16,855 nt of DNA from Deltaproteobacteria bacterium (lineage in GTDB: Bacteria > Desulfobacterota > DSM-4660 > Desulfatiglandales > Desulfatiglandaceae), in the NCBI GenBank assembly GCA_018644785.1, contig JABGPV010000095.1:1-16855 (forward strand), written 5' to 3'. A program made the translations under genes and the position numbers. Position 1 is the first letter of the stretch, and each line of letters opens with the position of its first letter. Positions 1 through 6,084 of this stretch are shown here, piece by piece. The notes beneath the pieces are model-generated. The model did not search any database, was not told where the DNA came from, and was given only the letters and a program-made list of their open reading frames with translations.

Positions 1-383
1 CGAAGAAGACCTACATTGACGGCATAGACCAGACCTCCTTCCTGCTGGCCGACGATGGTGAATCGAACCGCCGCAGCCGAATTTACACCATGAATCAATA
101 TTTCACCGCAGCTAGGATCGACGAGTTCAAGTTCCATTTTACGGTTGAGCTGCAGGAGGCTGTTTTCAGCAGAGGTAATACCGGCGGCTTCAGTGGTGCG
201 ATTATTACCGAGACTGGCGGAGGGCTGATGACCAACCTTTACACTAATCCGCAGGAAGACGTCAGCGTGTGCGTCCGCCACATTCCGATGATGACCCCTA
301 TTACGAATGAAATCGCCCGTTATAGAGGAGTCCTGAAGAAGTATCCACCCCAGTTCAAGTTCGGCTTCACTGGTAACCCATAA
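1..383 (+). CDS. Sulfatase, C-terminal part (cut by window start)
   Basis: The reading frame is open from base 3 to a TAA at 381-383 and gives about 126 residues; the N-terminus lies outside the window. It begins with KKTYIDGIDQTSFLLADDGE and continues SNRRSRIYTM. The DG(I/V)DQT segment followed by a short loop is the pattern seen near the C-terminal subdomain of arylsulfatase-type members of the alkaline phosphatase superfamily, and the same DGVDQT stretch occurs in the complete sulfatase at 2062-3570. Both proteins also share an LKKYP motif near the end. The catalytic cysteine and metal ligands would lie upstream and cannot be checked. Such enzymes hydrolyse sulfate esters, usually outside the cytoplasm. 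The first in-frame ATG in the window (90) is an internal methionine, not a start. Family assignment is fairly safe; the substrate is unknown. Confidence 0.75.
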   Translation, partial: KKTYIDGIDQTSFLLADDGESNRRSRIYTMNQYFTAARIDEFKFHFTVELQEAVFSRGNTGGFSGAIITETGGGLMTNLYTNPQEDVSVCVRHIPMMTPITNEIARYRGVLKKYPPQFKFGFTGNP

Positions 384-446
384 GGATAGATTCGACCTGC
401 AAACCACGGTAGCAGTAGAACCGAGGCCCCAGGTCGAAATCTATCC
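384..446. repeat. Imperfect palindrome directly after a sulfatase stop codon
   Basis: Arms GGATAGATTCGACCTG (384-399) and CAGGTCGAAATCTATCC (430-446) are reverse complements except for one extra A in the right arm. Inside the loop, CCACGGT (404-410) pairs with ACCGAGG (420-426) with one mismatch, so the folded form is a two-tier hairpin with a 9-nt apical loop (411-419). It starts at the base after the TAA at 381-383, as a transcription terminator might, but no T-run follows. It could be a terminator-like or mRNA-stabilising hairpin, or a copy of a dispersed palindromic repeat. Confidence 0.6.
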
Positions 447-723
447 ATTGTTCAAGAAGCCCGATTGTGTATATAGGGTATTGATCTTTGAGGAAGGCGT
501 GACAACGAATCAGCCGCTTAATTGGGATCGTAGATTCTGGATGTTAAGACCATGGGTAAATTTCGAGGCCGGAGCCGCATGGTTCTTTAAGCGTCAAAAG
601 CAGCTTAACCCCCGCATTTGTCGCGGATAGTGATGTATGGCAACCGAGAGCCAAACTATTTGAAAATAAAGTGAAATATTTTATTATCAATTTTTTTAGA
701 AAATAAATCGGGAGAAAAGATCG
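447..723. other. Gap before the decarboxylase gene, no gene recognised
   Basis: The only open frame here, 448-630 (about 60 codons from a TTG), resembles nothing I recognise, has no clear ribosome binding site and is probably chance. A second imperfect palindrome spans about 546-587: AAGACCATG (546-554) against CATGGTTCTT (578-587), with one bulged T. From about 655 the sequence becomes strongly AT-rich and carries the putative promoter and ribosome binding site of the decarboxylase gene. Confidence 0.5.
660..687 (+). promoter_or_regulatory. Putative sigma70-type promoter of the decarboxylase gene
   Basis: TTGAAA (660-665) and TATTAT (682-687) are separated by 16 bases in an AT-rich stretch. 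Transcription would start near 694, leaving a leader of about 30 bases. That leader carries a purine-rich ribosome binding site, GGGAG at about 710-714, before the ATG at 724. Assigned by consensus match only. Confidence 0.5.
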
Positions 724-1875
724 ATGAAATGGCGTCTTATAAACTTGTCGTGCTTCATGGTGTCGGTAGTGTCCCATGCGGAAACAGTCCAGCCGAAGAA
801 GGTTTCTTCGATTACCACCCCAGGCAAGACTTCCGAGGCTGCGATTGTCGCTGAATTGCGGACACTGATTGCAAAAATTCCTGAAACCAGAAAAGCGATT
901 GAAAACACCTTAAAGACCCAAGACAAAACCTCGAAATGGAACAACTTCAGCGTGGATGATTTTCTGAATTATTTCAACCAATGGCTGGTATTCAACATTG
1001 GTTATGACGATCCTAAAAAATACGTCCTTCAGTTCGATGAATTAGTCAATACCGGAGGGGGAGATTATCTTTTCAACAACAACGTGTTCAGTTCATGGTT
1101 CATCAAGTTTTTGGACGCCCGTGGTGATTATTTGGATACACCGGCGTCCGCCGTGACGATTAAGGACTGGATCAAGAAACTCGGTCCCAAGATGAACGAT
1201 TTTGTGATCCCCAAGAACGGATTCCAAAATTTCAACGAGTTTTTTCTACGGGAATTGAAGGATAATGCCAGGCCTTTGGGTGGCAAGGGCAACCAATACG
1301 CGGTGAATTCTGTGGCGGACGGAACCATTTGTCAAATCTATCCCAACGACCTGGACGAGAATTTCATTATCAAGCGAGACGTGATTAATGTCCGTCAAGC
1401 TATGAACAACAGTCCCTACGCCGAACGGTTTATCGGTGGTCCAATTGTGGACACGCTACTGTGGTTCACGGACTATCACCATTTTCACGCGCCGGTCTCA
1501 GGCAAACTGTTGGAGGTTACCGATTACACCGGCTCCTACAATTACAACTTCGCCAACGTCAACTGGTACAAACATTTGGCCAAGCACAAACGCACATGCT
1601 ATATCTTCGACACACAAAAAGTGGGCTTGGTGGCCATGATCCCGGTTGGATTCTGGGCGGTGGGATCGATCGTCACTGACAAAAAGATGGTTAAAGGTTG
1701 TAATATCCAAGCGGGACAGAAGATTGGCCATTTCAAATATGGCGGCTCTTCGATTTTGCTGATCTTCGAACCAAACAAAGTGGATTTCGTCATCGACATT
1801 CCGAAAGTTAAAACTGGAGACCACGGCGTTGCGGTTAAAGTGAAGCAGCTCATTGCTCAGGGTAAGAAAAAGTAG
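724..1875 (+). CDS. Secreted phosphatidylserine decarboxylase-family protein
   Basis: This 383-residue protein belongs to the pyruvoyl-dependent phosphatidylserine decarboxylase family, which turns phosphatidylserine into phosphatidylethanolamine. Visible family marks are FFLREL (173-178) followed by ARPL, the VADG segment with the candidate catalytic Asp199, the YHHFHAPVSG block (251-260) with the candidate catalytic His, and GGSS (340-343), where family members self-cleave before serine to form the pyruvoyl group. The N-terminus has a basic start, a hydrophobic run and an SHA site near residue 19, which I read as a signal peptide; this is unusual because typical bacterial enzymes act on the inner membrane from the cytoplasm. 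The start at 724 is supported by GGGAG about 10 bases upstream. It stands between two sulfatase genes on the same strand, 180 bases before the second. Family membership is confident; phosphatidylserine as the true substrate is not proven. Confidence 0.85.
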   Translation: MKWRLINLSCFMVSVVSHAETVQPKKVSSITTPGKTSEAAIVAELRTLIAKIPETRKAIENTLKTQDKTSKWNNFSVDDFLNYFNQWLVFNIGYDDPKKYVLQFDELVNTGGGDYLFNNNVFSSWFIKFLDARGDYLDTPASAVTIKDWIKKLGPKMNDFVIPKNGFQNFNEFFLRELKDNARPLGGKGNQYAVNSVADGTICQIYPNDLDENFIIKRDVINVRQAMNNSPYAERFIGGPIVDTLLWFTDYHHFHAPVSGKLLEVTDYTGSYNYNFANVNWYKHLAKHKRTCYIFDTQKVGLVAMIPVGFWAVGSIVTDKKMVKGCNIQAGQKIGHFKYGGSSILLIFEPNKVDFVIDIPKVKTGDHGVAVKVKQLIAQGKKK

Positions 1876-2061
1876 TGACTTGGCAAGATAGTGAGCCATG
1901 GGTGTCAGGCCTACACAGTTGACAGATGGCTTTCTAAGTTTTCAACGTTTTTCAACCAAATCGCCCAACAGAGCTCTTTCAGCGGATCGCAAAAAAACCG
2001 CGCCCGCTGAAGACAACGTTAGCTGATTTTCAATCATTGATCACGAGAAAGGAATATGACG
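1876..2061. other. Gap between decarboxylase and sulfatase genes
   Basis: No gene is seen. An 8-bp inverted repeat, TTCAGCGG (1978-1985) and CCGCTGAA (2004-2011), could fold in the transcript but is not followed by a T-run. A TTGACA lies at 1919-1924 but has no good -10 hexamer at the right distance, so a separate sulfatase promoter is possible but unproven. AGAAAGGA at 2045-2052 is the ribosome binding site and favours the ATG at 2062 over that at 2056. Confidence 0.5.
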
Positions 2062-3570
2062 ATGAAACCACTCACCATGCTGAATTCATTCGGCTGTGCA
2101 CTTGTCGTAATGGCTATTTTCGCCGCCCTGCCCGCGATGGCGAAAGAGAATAAACAGCAGAAGCCCAACGTGGTATTCATCCTCGCCGATAATGTGGGCT
2201 ACGGCGACATGGGTCCGTACGGTGGTGGAGAGCTTCGTGGAGCGCCGACGCCGAACATTGATCGACTCGCCAGCGAAGGGCTACGCTTTACACAATTTCT
2301 GGTCGAGCCCGCATGCACACCATCGAGGGCGGCGCTGATGACCGGGCAATATTCGATCCGCAACGGCCTGTCGCTGGTCATCCTGCCCGGTACCTCAAAC
2401 ACGCTCCCGGGCAAGGCGTTCACCATGGGGCAGTTGTTCAAGGACGCCGGCTATGCGACGGCCATCTATGGCAAATGGCACTTGGGCATCGCTCCGGAGA
2501 GCTTGCCGACGGCCCACGGATTCGACGAGTTCTACGGCCTTCCGCCCAACCTCACGTGGAACTGTGCCACATACGCCAGCACCACAGCGCTCACGCACTC
2601 GTCTGACAAGTCGCTCAGCGAGCTTCGTAAAGAGGGGCCGCATCTCTACGAGGCCGCTAATAATGGTCCGTTGCGCAAGCTCAAACCGTACACCATGGAA
2701 GTTCGACGCGAGATCGACTTTGAACTCACGAAGAAGTCCATCGACTTTATGAAGCGACAAACCAAGGCGGGCAAGCCGTTCTTCCTCTACCTGCCATTCT
2801 CCATGGGACATTTTCCGAACCTGGCATCGAAGCAGTTCGCGAGGAAGTCGCGGATCGGCCAGTATGGTGACAGGATGATGGAAGGCGACTACCACGTGGG
2901 CCGGATCCTAAAGGCGCTGAAAGACCTCGGGATCGACAACAACACGCTTTTGGTCTTCGCCTCGGACAACGGGCCGGAAGGGGAAGTCATCCGCGATTTG
3001 GGAAATCAGGGGACGCCGGACATGGGCAATTCGGGACCATTTCGTGGCGAGCTGGGGGAAGCAACCGAAGGGGCGATCCGAACATGTTGCTTCATCCGCT
3101 GGCCGGGCAAGGTCAAGCCGGACACCACCTCCTATGCCATGTTCTCCATCATGGATTTCCTCCCGACCTTCGCCAATATCATTGGCGCCAAGATCCCGGA
3201 GGACAGACCCATTGACGGCGTCGACCAGACCGACGTGCTATTGGGCAAGAGCAGGGAGGGCGCGCGTGAAAGCCTGCTGACCTTCATCGGCGCGGACCTG
3301 GTGGCGGTGCGGTGGAAGCAATGGCGCATATATATGACCGACATCCATCCCACCGGCATCGGACCCCAGCGCTTGCCCGGCATCTTCTCCGCCTTCGCAT
3401 CGTTGTCCTATCCGACGCTCTACAACATCGAAATGGATCCCCACGAGAATCTTCAGGTCGCAGGCCAATTCGCCTGGGTCCTTACGCCCGCGAACAAGGT
3501 GATTGACAACTACAAGAAGACCCTGAAGAAGTATCCGAACCCACCGCCGCCCAACCTCACGAAGTATTGA
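2062..3570 (+). CDS. Exported type I (formylglycine) sulfatase
   Basis: This sulfatase of about 502 residues is complete. Two ATG codons (2056, 2062) are in frame; the second has better spacing (about 9 bases) from AGAAAGGA. Counting from the first ATG, residues 1-29 form a signal peptide ending AMA. ILADNVGYGD (42-51) is the N-terminal metal site; its second position is Asn where many sulfatases have Asp. C87-TPS-R91 is the CxPSR motif whose cysteine must be oxidised to formylglycine. GKWHLG (139-144) supplies the Lys/His pair, H252 lies in MGHFP, and D304-N305 is the second metal pair. The usual later active-site Lys is not obvious in the FRGELGEATEG segment (329-339). Such enzymes release sulfate from organic sulfate esters in the periplasm or outside. 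No formylglycine-generating enzyme is in the window. The following bases are a toxin-gene fragment, so the right flank is rearranged. Confidence 0.9.
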   Translation: MKPLTMLNSFGCALVVMAIFAALPAMAKENKQQKPNVVFILADNVGYGDMGPYGGGELRGAPTPNIDRLASEGLRFTQFLVEPACTPSRAALMTGQYSIRNGLSLVILPGTSNTLPGKAFTMGQLFKDAGYATAIYGKWHLGIAPESLPTAHGFDEFYGLPPNLTWNCATYASTTALTHSSDKSLSELRKEGPHLYEAANNGPLRKLKPYTMEVRREIDFELTKKSIDFMKRQTKAGKPFFLYLPFSMGHFPNLASKQFARKSRIGQYGDRMMEGDYHVGRILKALKDLGIDNNTLLVFASDNGPEGEVIRDLGNQGTPDMGNSGPFRGELGEATEGAIRTCCFIRWPGKVKPDTTSYAMFSIMDFLPTFANIIGAKIPEDRPIDGVDQTDVLLGKSREGARESLLTFIGADLVAVRWKQWRIYMTDIHPTGIGPQRLPGIFSAFASLSYPTLYNIEMDPHENLQVAGQFAWVLTPANKVIDNYKKTLKKYPNPPPPNLTKY

Positions 3571-3571
3571 A

Positions 3572-3658
3572 GTTGAAGAAAAGTATATTTTTCTAAAAAC
3601 AATCATCCCAAGCAGAAAAGCCACAAGCGACTATTTAAAGGAAAAGGCGGGAATCTAA
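3572..3658 (+). pseudogene. Orphan 3' end of a toxin gene
   Basis: Starting one base after the sulfatase TGA, 28 codons plus TAA encode the C-terminus of the toxin also found at 5220-5474, including KTIIPSRKAT. The 90 bases 3572-3661 match 5388-5477 with three mismatches. No start codon or N-terminal part is present, so this is a remnant. Its TAA overlaps an ATG (TAATG), as in the intact toxin-antitoxin pair, but the antitoxin has been replaced by other sequence. Confidence 0.85.
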
Positions 3659-3661
3659 TGG
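3572..3661 (+). repeat. 90-bp direct repeat, copy 1
   Basis: Copy 1 of a direct repeat whose partner is 5388-5477, with 87 of 90 bases identical by eye. Both end at the ATGG of the downstream antitoxin start, and similarity stops abruptly at both ends. Together they bracket the ATPase gene and the sulfatase fragment. Confidence 0.9.
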
Positions 3662-3667
3662 GTTTAC

Positions 3668-3696
3668 TTGACAATGCTGCAGGATTACCGTACACT
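3668..3696 (+). promoter_or_regulatory. Strong sigma70-type promoter of the ATPase gene
   Basis: TTGACA (3668-3673), a 17-base spacer and TACACT (3691-3696) make a near-consensus promoter. The expected start of transcription is about 3702-3704, so the mRNA would begin at or just before the ATG at 3705 and be effectively leaderless. Confidence 0.65.
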
Positions 3697-3702
3697 CCTG
3701 CA
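3678..3702. promoter_or_regulatory. Candidate operator over the ATPase promoter
   Basis: Perfect 7-bp arms TGCAGGA (3678-3684) and TCCTGCA (3696-3702) flank 11 bases that include most of the -10 box. A dimeric repressor bound here would block the promoter. No regulator for it is identified. Confidence 0.4.
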
Positions 3703-3704
3703 AC

Positions 3705-4865
3705 ATGATACCAAGAATTTGCAATATTCCTCCAAATCGGTCATTCTTCCTGTTTGGACCTCGGCAGACCGGAAAAAGTACTCTGGTGAATGCCGCCTTT
3801 ACCTCGAAAGTTTGGAAGATAGATCTGTTGATGACCGATCAATTTCTGAAGTATTCCAAATACCCGGACCTGCTGAGGCTCGAAGCACTTGAAAAAATTG
3901 AGAACCAAGGAATTCAGCGGATATTCATCGACGAAATCCAGCGAGTTCCTGAACTGCTCAATGAAGTCCATTTTCTCATTGAAAAGACCGGATGCCAGTT
4001 CCTGATGACCGGGAGCAGTGCTCGGAAGTTGAGGAAAGGCGGCACCAATCTTCTTGCCGGACGCGCCGTACAGCGACACCTTTTCCCTTTTGTTTATCAG
4101 GAAATCGCAGACGCCTTTTCCCTGGAGGAGGTGCTTCGATTCGGGACCCTGCCCGCTGTTTATGGCCGCGGCACGGAAGAAAAAATCGACATCCTGAACA
4201 GTTATACTGAAACTTATTTAAGAGAAGAAATCCATGCCGAGGGACTCGTTCGAAATCTGGGCGGCTTTTCCAGGCTCCTTGATCTGGCAGCCAGTCAATG
4301 CGGGGAATTGATCAGTTTTACGTCCATAGGCAGGGACTGTCATGTGGCCACGAGAACGGTTCAGGCATATTATGACATCCTTGAAGACACCCTGATCTCC
4401 ATTCGTTTACAACCGTGGAGAAAAAGCCTCAGAAAACGCATGGTATCCCATGCAAAATTCTATCTTTTTGATCTTGGAATAACCAACGCCATTATCCGTC
4501 AACTTACTGCCCCTCTCGATCCGGTGCGGAGAGGGCGCCTTTTTGAGCAGTTTATTATCCTTGAAACCTACCGTCTCTTGCGCTATTGCCAAAGTGAAGC
4601 CGGCATCTATTTCTGGCGTACGAACCACGGGGCTGAAGTGGACCTGGTCATCGAAAAATACGGAAACATAGTCGGTGCTTTTGAGATTAAGTCCCAGAGC
4701 CGTATTGCAGGCGCCCACCTGAGCGGTCTGCGATCTTTTCGATCTGAACATCCGGATGTTCCCTTGCACGTCGTCGCCATGGTTGAAAATGCATACCGTA
4801 TTGAAGATATACGCGTTGTGCCCTGGAAAACTTACCTTCAAGAGTTGCTTGTGCAGTTCCTTTAA
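3705..4865 (+). CDS. AAA ATPase with DUF4143-type C-terminal domain
   Basis: This 386-residue protein matches the common bacterial ATPases that pair an AAA_14-like P-loop domain with a DUF4143 C-terminus. Walker A is GPRQTGKS (18-25), Walker B is RIFIDEIQ (72-79), and GSSARKL (103-109) follows as the conserved post-Walker B strand. The C-terminal part holds LFEQFI (279-284), EVDLVI (311-316) and AFEIKS (325-330), a spacing like that of PD-(D/E)XK nuclease folds, as reported for this domain. These proteins are widespread on variable DNA, and their cellular role is poorly known. The start at 3705 is supported because the family usually begins a few residues before the strand leading to Walker A. 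Length is normal and no frameshift is visible. It lies between two copies of a toxin-gene 3' end and was probably carried in or rearranged as a unit with its own promoter. Confidence 0.88.
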   Translation: MIPRICNIPPNRSFFLFGPRQTGKSTLVNAAFTSKVWKIDLLMTDQFLKYSKYPDLLRLEALEKIENQGIQRIFIDEIQRVPELLNEVHFLIEKTGCQFLMTGSSARKLRKGGTNLLAGRAVQRHLFPFVYQEIADAFSLEEVLRFGTLPAVYGRGTEEKIDILNSYTETYLREEIHAEGLVRNLGGFSRLLDLAASQCGELISFTSIGRDCHVATRTVQAYYDILEDTLISIRLQPWRKSLRKRMVSHAKFYLFDLGITNAIIRQLTAPLDPVRRGRLFEQFIILETYRLLRYCQSEAGIYFWRTNHGAEVDLVIEKYGNIVGAFEIKSQSRIAGAHLSGLRSFRSEHPDVPLHVVAMVENAYRIEDIRVVPWKTYLQELLVQFL

Positions 4866-5077
4866 ATAAAGAATTCTCTAAAATTCTCAAATGCACATCC
4901 ATTTGAGGGAATGATATCTCTGATGCGCCAGATGAAACGCTGGGCGTGGGTCGGACCTAGATAACCATATAAAACCAGGGCAATTATCCCCAAAAATTGA
5001 GCTTAAAATACCCTTAAACATACATTTTCGACCTCGAAAACGTACCTTCTACCCGACCCACGACGGCTTCGCCGCGC
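4866..5077. other. Non-coding stretch rich in inverted repeats
   Basis: No gene is seen. CTCAAATG (4886-4893) and CATTTGAG (4900-4907) form a perfect 8-bp hairpin with a 6-base loop just after the ATPase stop. It may act as a terminator, though no T-run follows. TTTTCGA (5025-5031) and TCGAAAA (5034-5040) form another perfect palindrome with a 2-base centre. A longer-range pair is listed separately. The left limit of the sulfatase fragment at about 5078 is a sharp junction. Confidence 0.55.
4945..5062. repeat. 118-bp segment with 10-bp terminal inverted repeats
   Basis: CGTGGGTCGG (4945-4954) and CCGACCCACG (5053-5062) are perfect reverse complements enclosing an AT-rich, non-coding core. 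This looks like a small non-autonomous element, but no target-site duplication is evident next to the arms and no related transposase is present. Confidence 0.4.
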
Positions 5078-5209
5078 GGGCCGCAAGGTGAGGTCATCAT
5101 CCGCGATTTGGGAAATCAGGGGACACCGGACATGGGCAACTCGGGACCATTTCGTGGAGAGCTGGGCGAGGCAACGGAAGGCGCGATCCGAGCATGTTGC
5201 TTCATCCGC
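5078..5209 (+). pseudogene. Internal fragment of a sulfatase gene
   Basis: These 132 bases align with 2971-3099 inside the intact sulfatase. In the sulfatase frame they read GPQGEVIIRDLGNQGTPDMG followed by NSGPFRGELGEATEG. There are 11 base differences plus one extra ATC codon, and nine of the differences are silent. The frame is clean up to the junction at about 5209, after which the sequence is toxin-like. It lacks both ends of the gene and cannot make an enzyme. It appears to derive from a further sulfatase paralogue rather than being a fresh copy of the neighbour. Confidence 0.85.
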
Positions 5210-5219
5210 CAGACGGCAA

Positions 5220-5474
5220 GAAGCGTGGTTGAAAAAGAACCGCAACATATCGTTTGAACAAATGATTTTCCACTTGGGGCAGGGTGATATTTGGGGAACT
5301 TCAGACCACCCGAATCAAGAAAAATACCCTCGACAAAAGTTGTATTTCGTCATTGTTGATGACTACATTCACATTGTTCCCCATATCGTTGAAGAAAAAT
5401 ATATTTCTCTAAAAACAATCATCCCAAGCAGAAAAGCCACAAGAGACTATTTAAAGGAAAAGGCGGGAATCTAA
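5220..5474 (+). pseudogene. Toxin gene lacking its 5' end (type II toxin-antitoxin)
   Basis: From E-A-W-L-K-K onward the frame encodes about 84 residues ending KTIIPSRKATRDYLKEKAGI, a pattern I associate with small toxins paired with CopG-type antitoxins (BrnT-like or an allied family; the exact family is uncertain). The expected first ten or so residues with the native start are missing; in their place the frame runs back, out of frame for the sulfatase, through the fragment at 5078-5209 to an ATG at 5088. A TTG at 5229 is the nearest possible start but has no convincing ribosome binding site. The stop TAA overlaps the antitoxin ATG. It is probably inactive or makes an altered protein; a chimeric product of 128 residues is possible. 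Confidence 0.7.
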
Positions 5475-5477
5475 TGG
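5388..5477 (+). repeat. 90-bp direct repeat, copy 2
   Basis: Partner of 3572-3661, with three base differences. Here it lies in its natural context, as the 3' end of the toxin frame running into the antitoxin start codon, so this is the parental arrangement and copy 1 the derived one. Confidence 0.9.
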
Positions 5478-5746
5478 AATACGATAAAGAAGAAACTGAA
5501 ATATTGGAAGCTTATGGCTCAGGTAAAATCAAATTATCAAAGCCTTCCGCAAAAGAAATTGAAGCTATAAAAACTGCCGCTGAAAGCACATTTAAAAAAG
5601 ATAAGCGTGTCACAATCCGCTTGTATGATCACGATTATAAAGGAATTCAAAAAAAAGCACTGCAAGTGGGGGTGCCTTACCAAACGCTCATTTCCAGTAT
5701 TATACATCGTTATATTGAAGGTGATTTAACATCAAAAAACAGCTAA
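5474..5746 (+). CDS. CopG-like antitoxin
   Basis: This 90-residue protein has an acidic N-terminal arm and a C-terminal half reading KRVTIRLYDHDYKGIQKKAL, then VGVPYQTLISSIIHRYIEGD. A beta strand followed by two helices is the ribbon-helix-helix arrangement of CopG/BrnA-type antitoxins, and the VPYQTLI segment is typical of that group. Family members bind and neutralise the toxin and repress their own operon. The ATG overlaps the toxin stop (TAATG), implying translational coupling, and GGCGGGA lies about 6 bases upstream. The gene looks intact although its toxin partner is 5'-truncated, so it may now act as a lone repressor or as an anti-addiction remnant. Confidence 0.85.
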   Translation: MEYDKEETEILEAYGSGKIKLSKPSAKEIEAIKTAAESTFKKDKRVTIRLYDHDYKGIQKKALQVGVPYQTLISSIIHRYIEGDLTSKNS

Positions 5747-6084
5747 GAGGTTGGGCGAGGGTCATCCTGAAACAGGAGATAAGGAGGCTTTTCCTGATCT
5801 TCCCGGTTTAGGGTGAATATAATCATTCAACCTAAAACCTGCATTCAACTTTCTAAAATTGGATATAAATAATATAATTTCGATATTTTATTTAGAGTCA
5901 CAGAACTATTGGGTGACACCGAAATGTTGTCAGGCATTCAAGTTCCTTTATTCAAAAAGTTGAACCCTTCGGGAGCGCCTCTTTTACCAAATCTACTTCG
6001 TTATCAATCACTTGCAGTATGCTATACGGCTACGCGCTTGATGCCTTGTATCTTCGGCAAAAGAGGCGCTTGCAGATTTTAGGT
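5747..6084. other. Non-coding gap with a large palindromic element
   Basis: No gene is recognised. The left part has only small inverted repeats, for example GTCAC and GTGAC around 5897-5917. The right part is dominated by the nested inverted repeats described separately at 5829-6088, which run up to and over the stop codon of the minus-strand membrane-protein gene. Confidence 0.55.

Larger units (their letters stand above)
3658..3708 (+). other. Sixteen-codon upstream reading frame touching the ATPase start
   Basis: The antitoxin start codon left behind at 3658 opens a frame, MGLLDNAAGLPYTPAT, that ends at TGA 3706-3708 and overlaps the ATPase ATG at 3705 as ATGA. The GGCGGGA upstream, which serves the antitoxin in the other copy, could still act as a ribosome binding site. 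If transcripts enter from upstream, this frame could feed ribosomes to the ATPase start. It may be an accident of the rearrangement. Confidence 0.35.

Noticed and set aside
448..630. Sixty-codon open frame starting at a TTG.
   Set aside because: No ribosome binding site, no recognisable motif, and it overlaps palindromic sequence; probably chance.
1498..1899. Long minus-strand frame (133 codons) opposite the decarboxylase gene.
   Set aside because: It is a shadow of the strongly supported plus-strand gene and has no motif of its own.
1963..2024. Possible integron attC site: GCCCAAC, inner arms TTCAGCGG/CCGCTGAA with an extra base, then GTTAGCT.
   Set aside because: The outer boxes pair poorly (only about four of seven positions), no second site or integrase is present, and spacing to the flanking genes does not fit cassettes. 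A covariance-model search for attC would decide.
4921..4964. Short frame MRQMKRWAWVGPR before a TAA, considered as the end of an intron-encoded reverse transcriptase.
   Set aside because: The similarity is too short and loose, and no upstream reverse-transcriptase sequence or intron structure is present.
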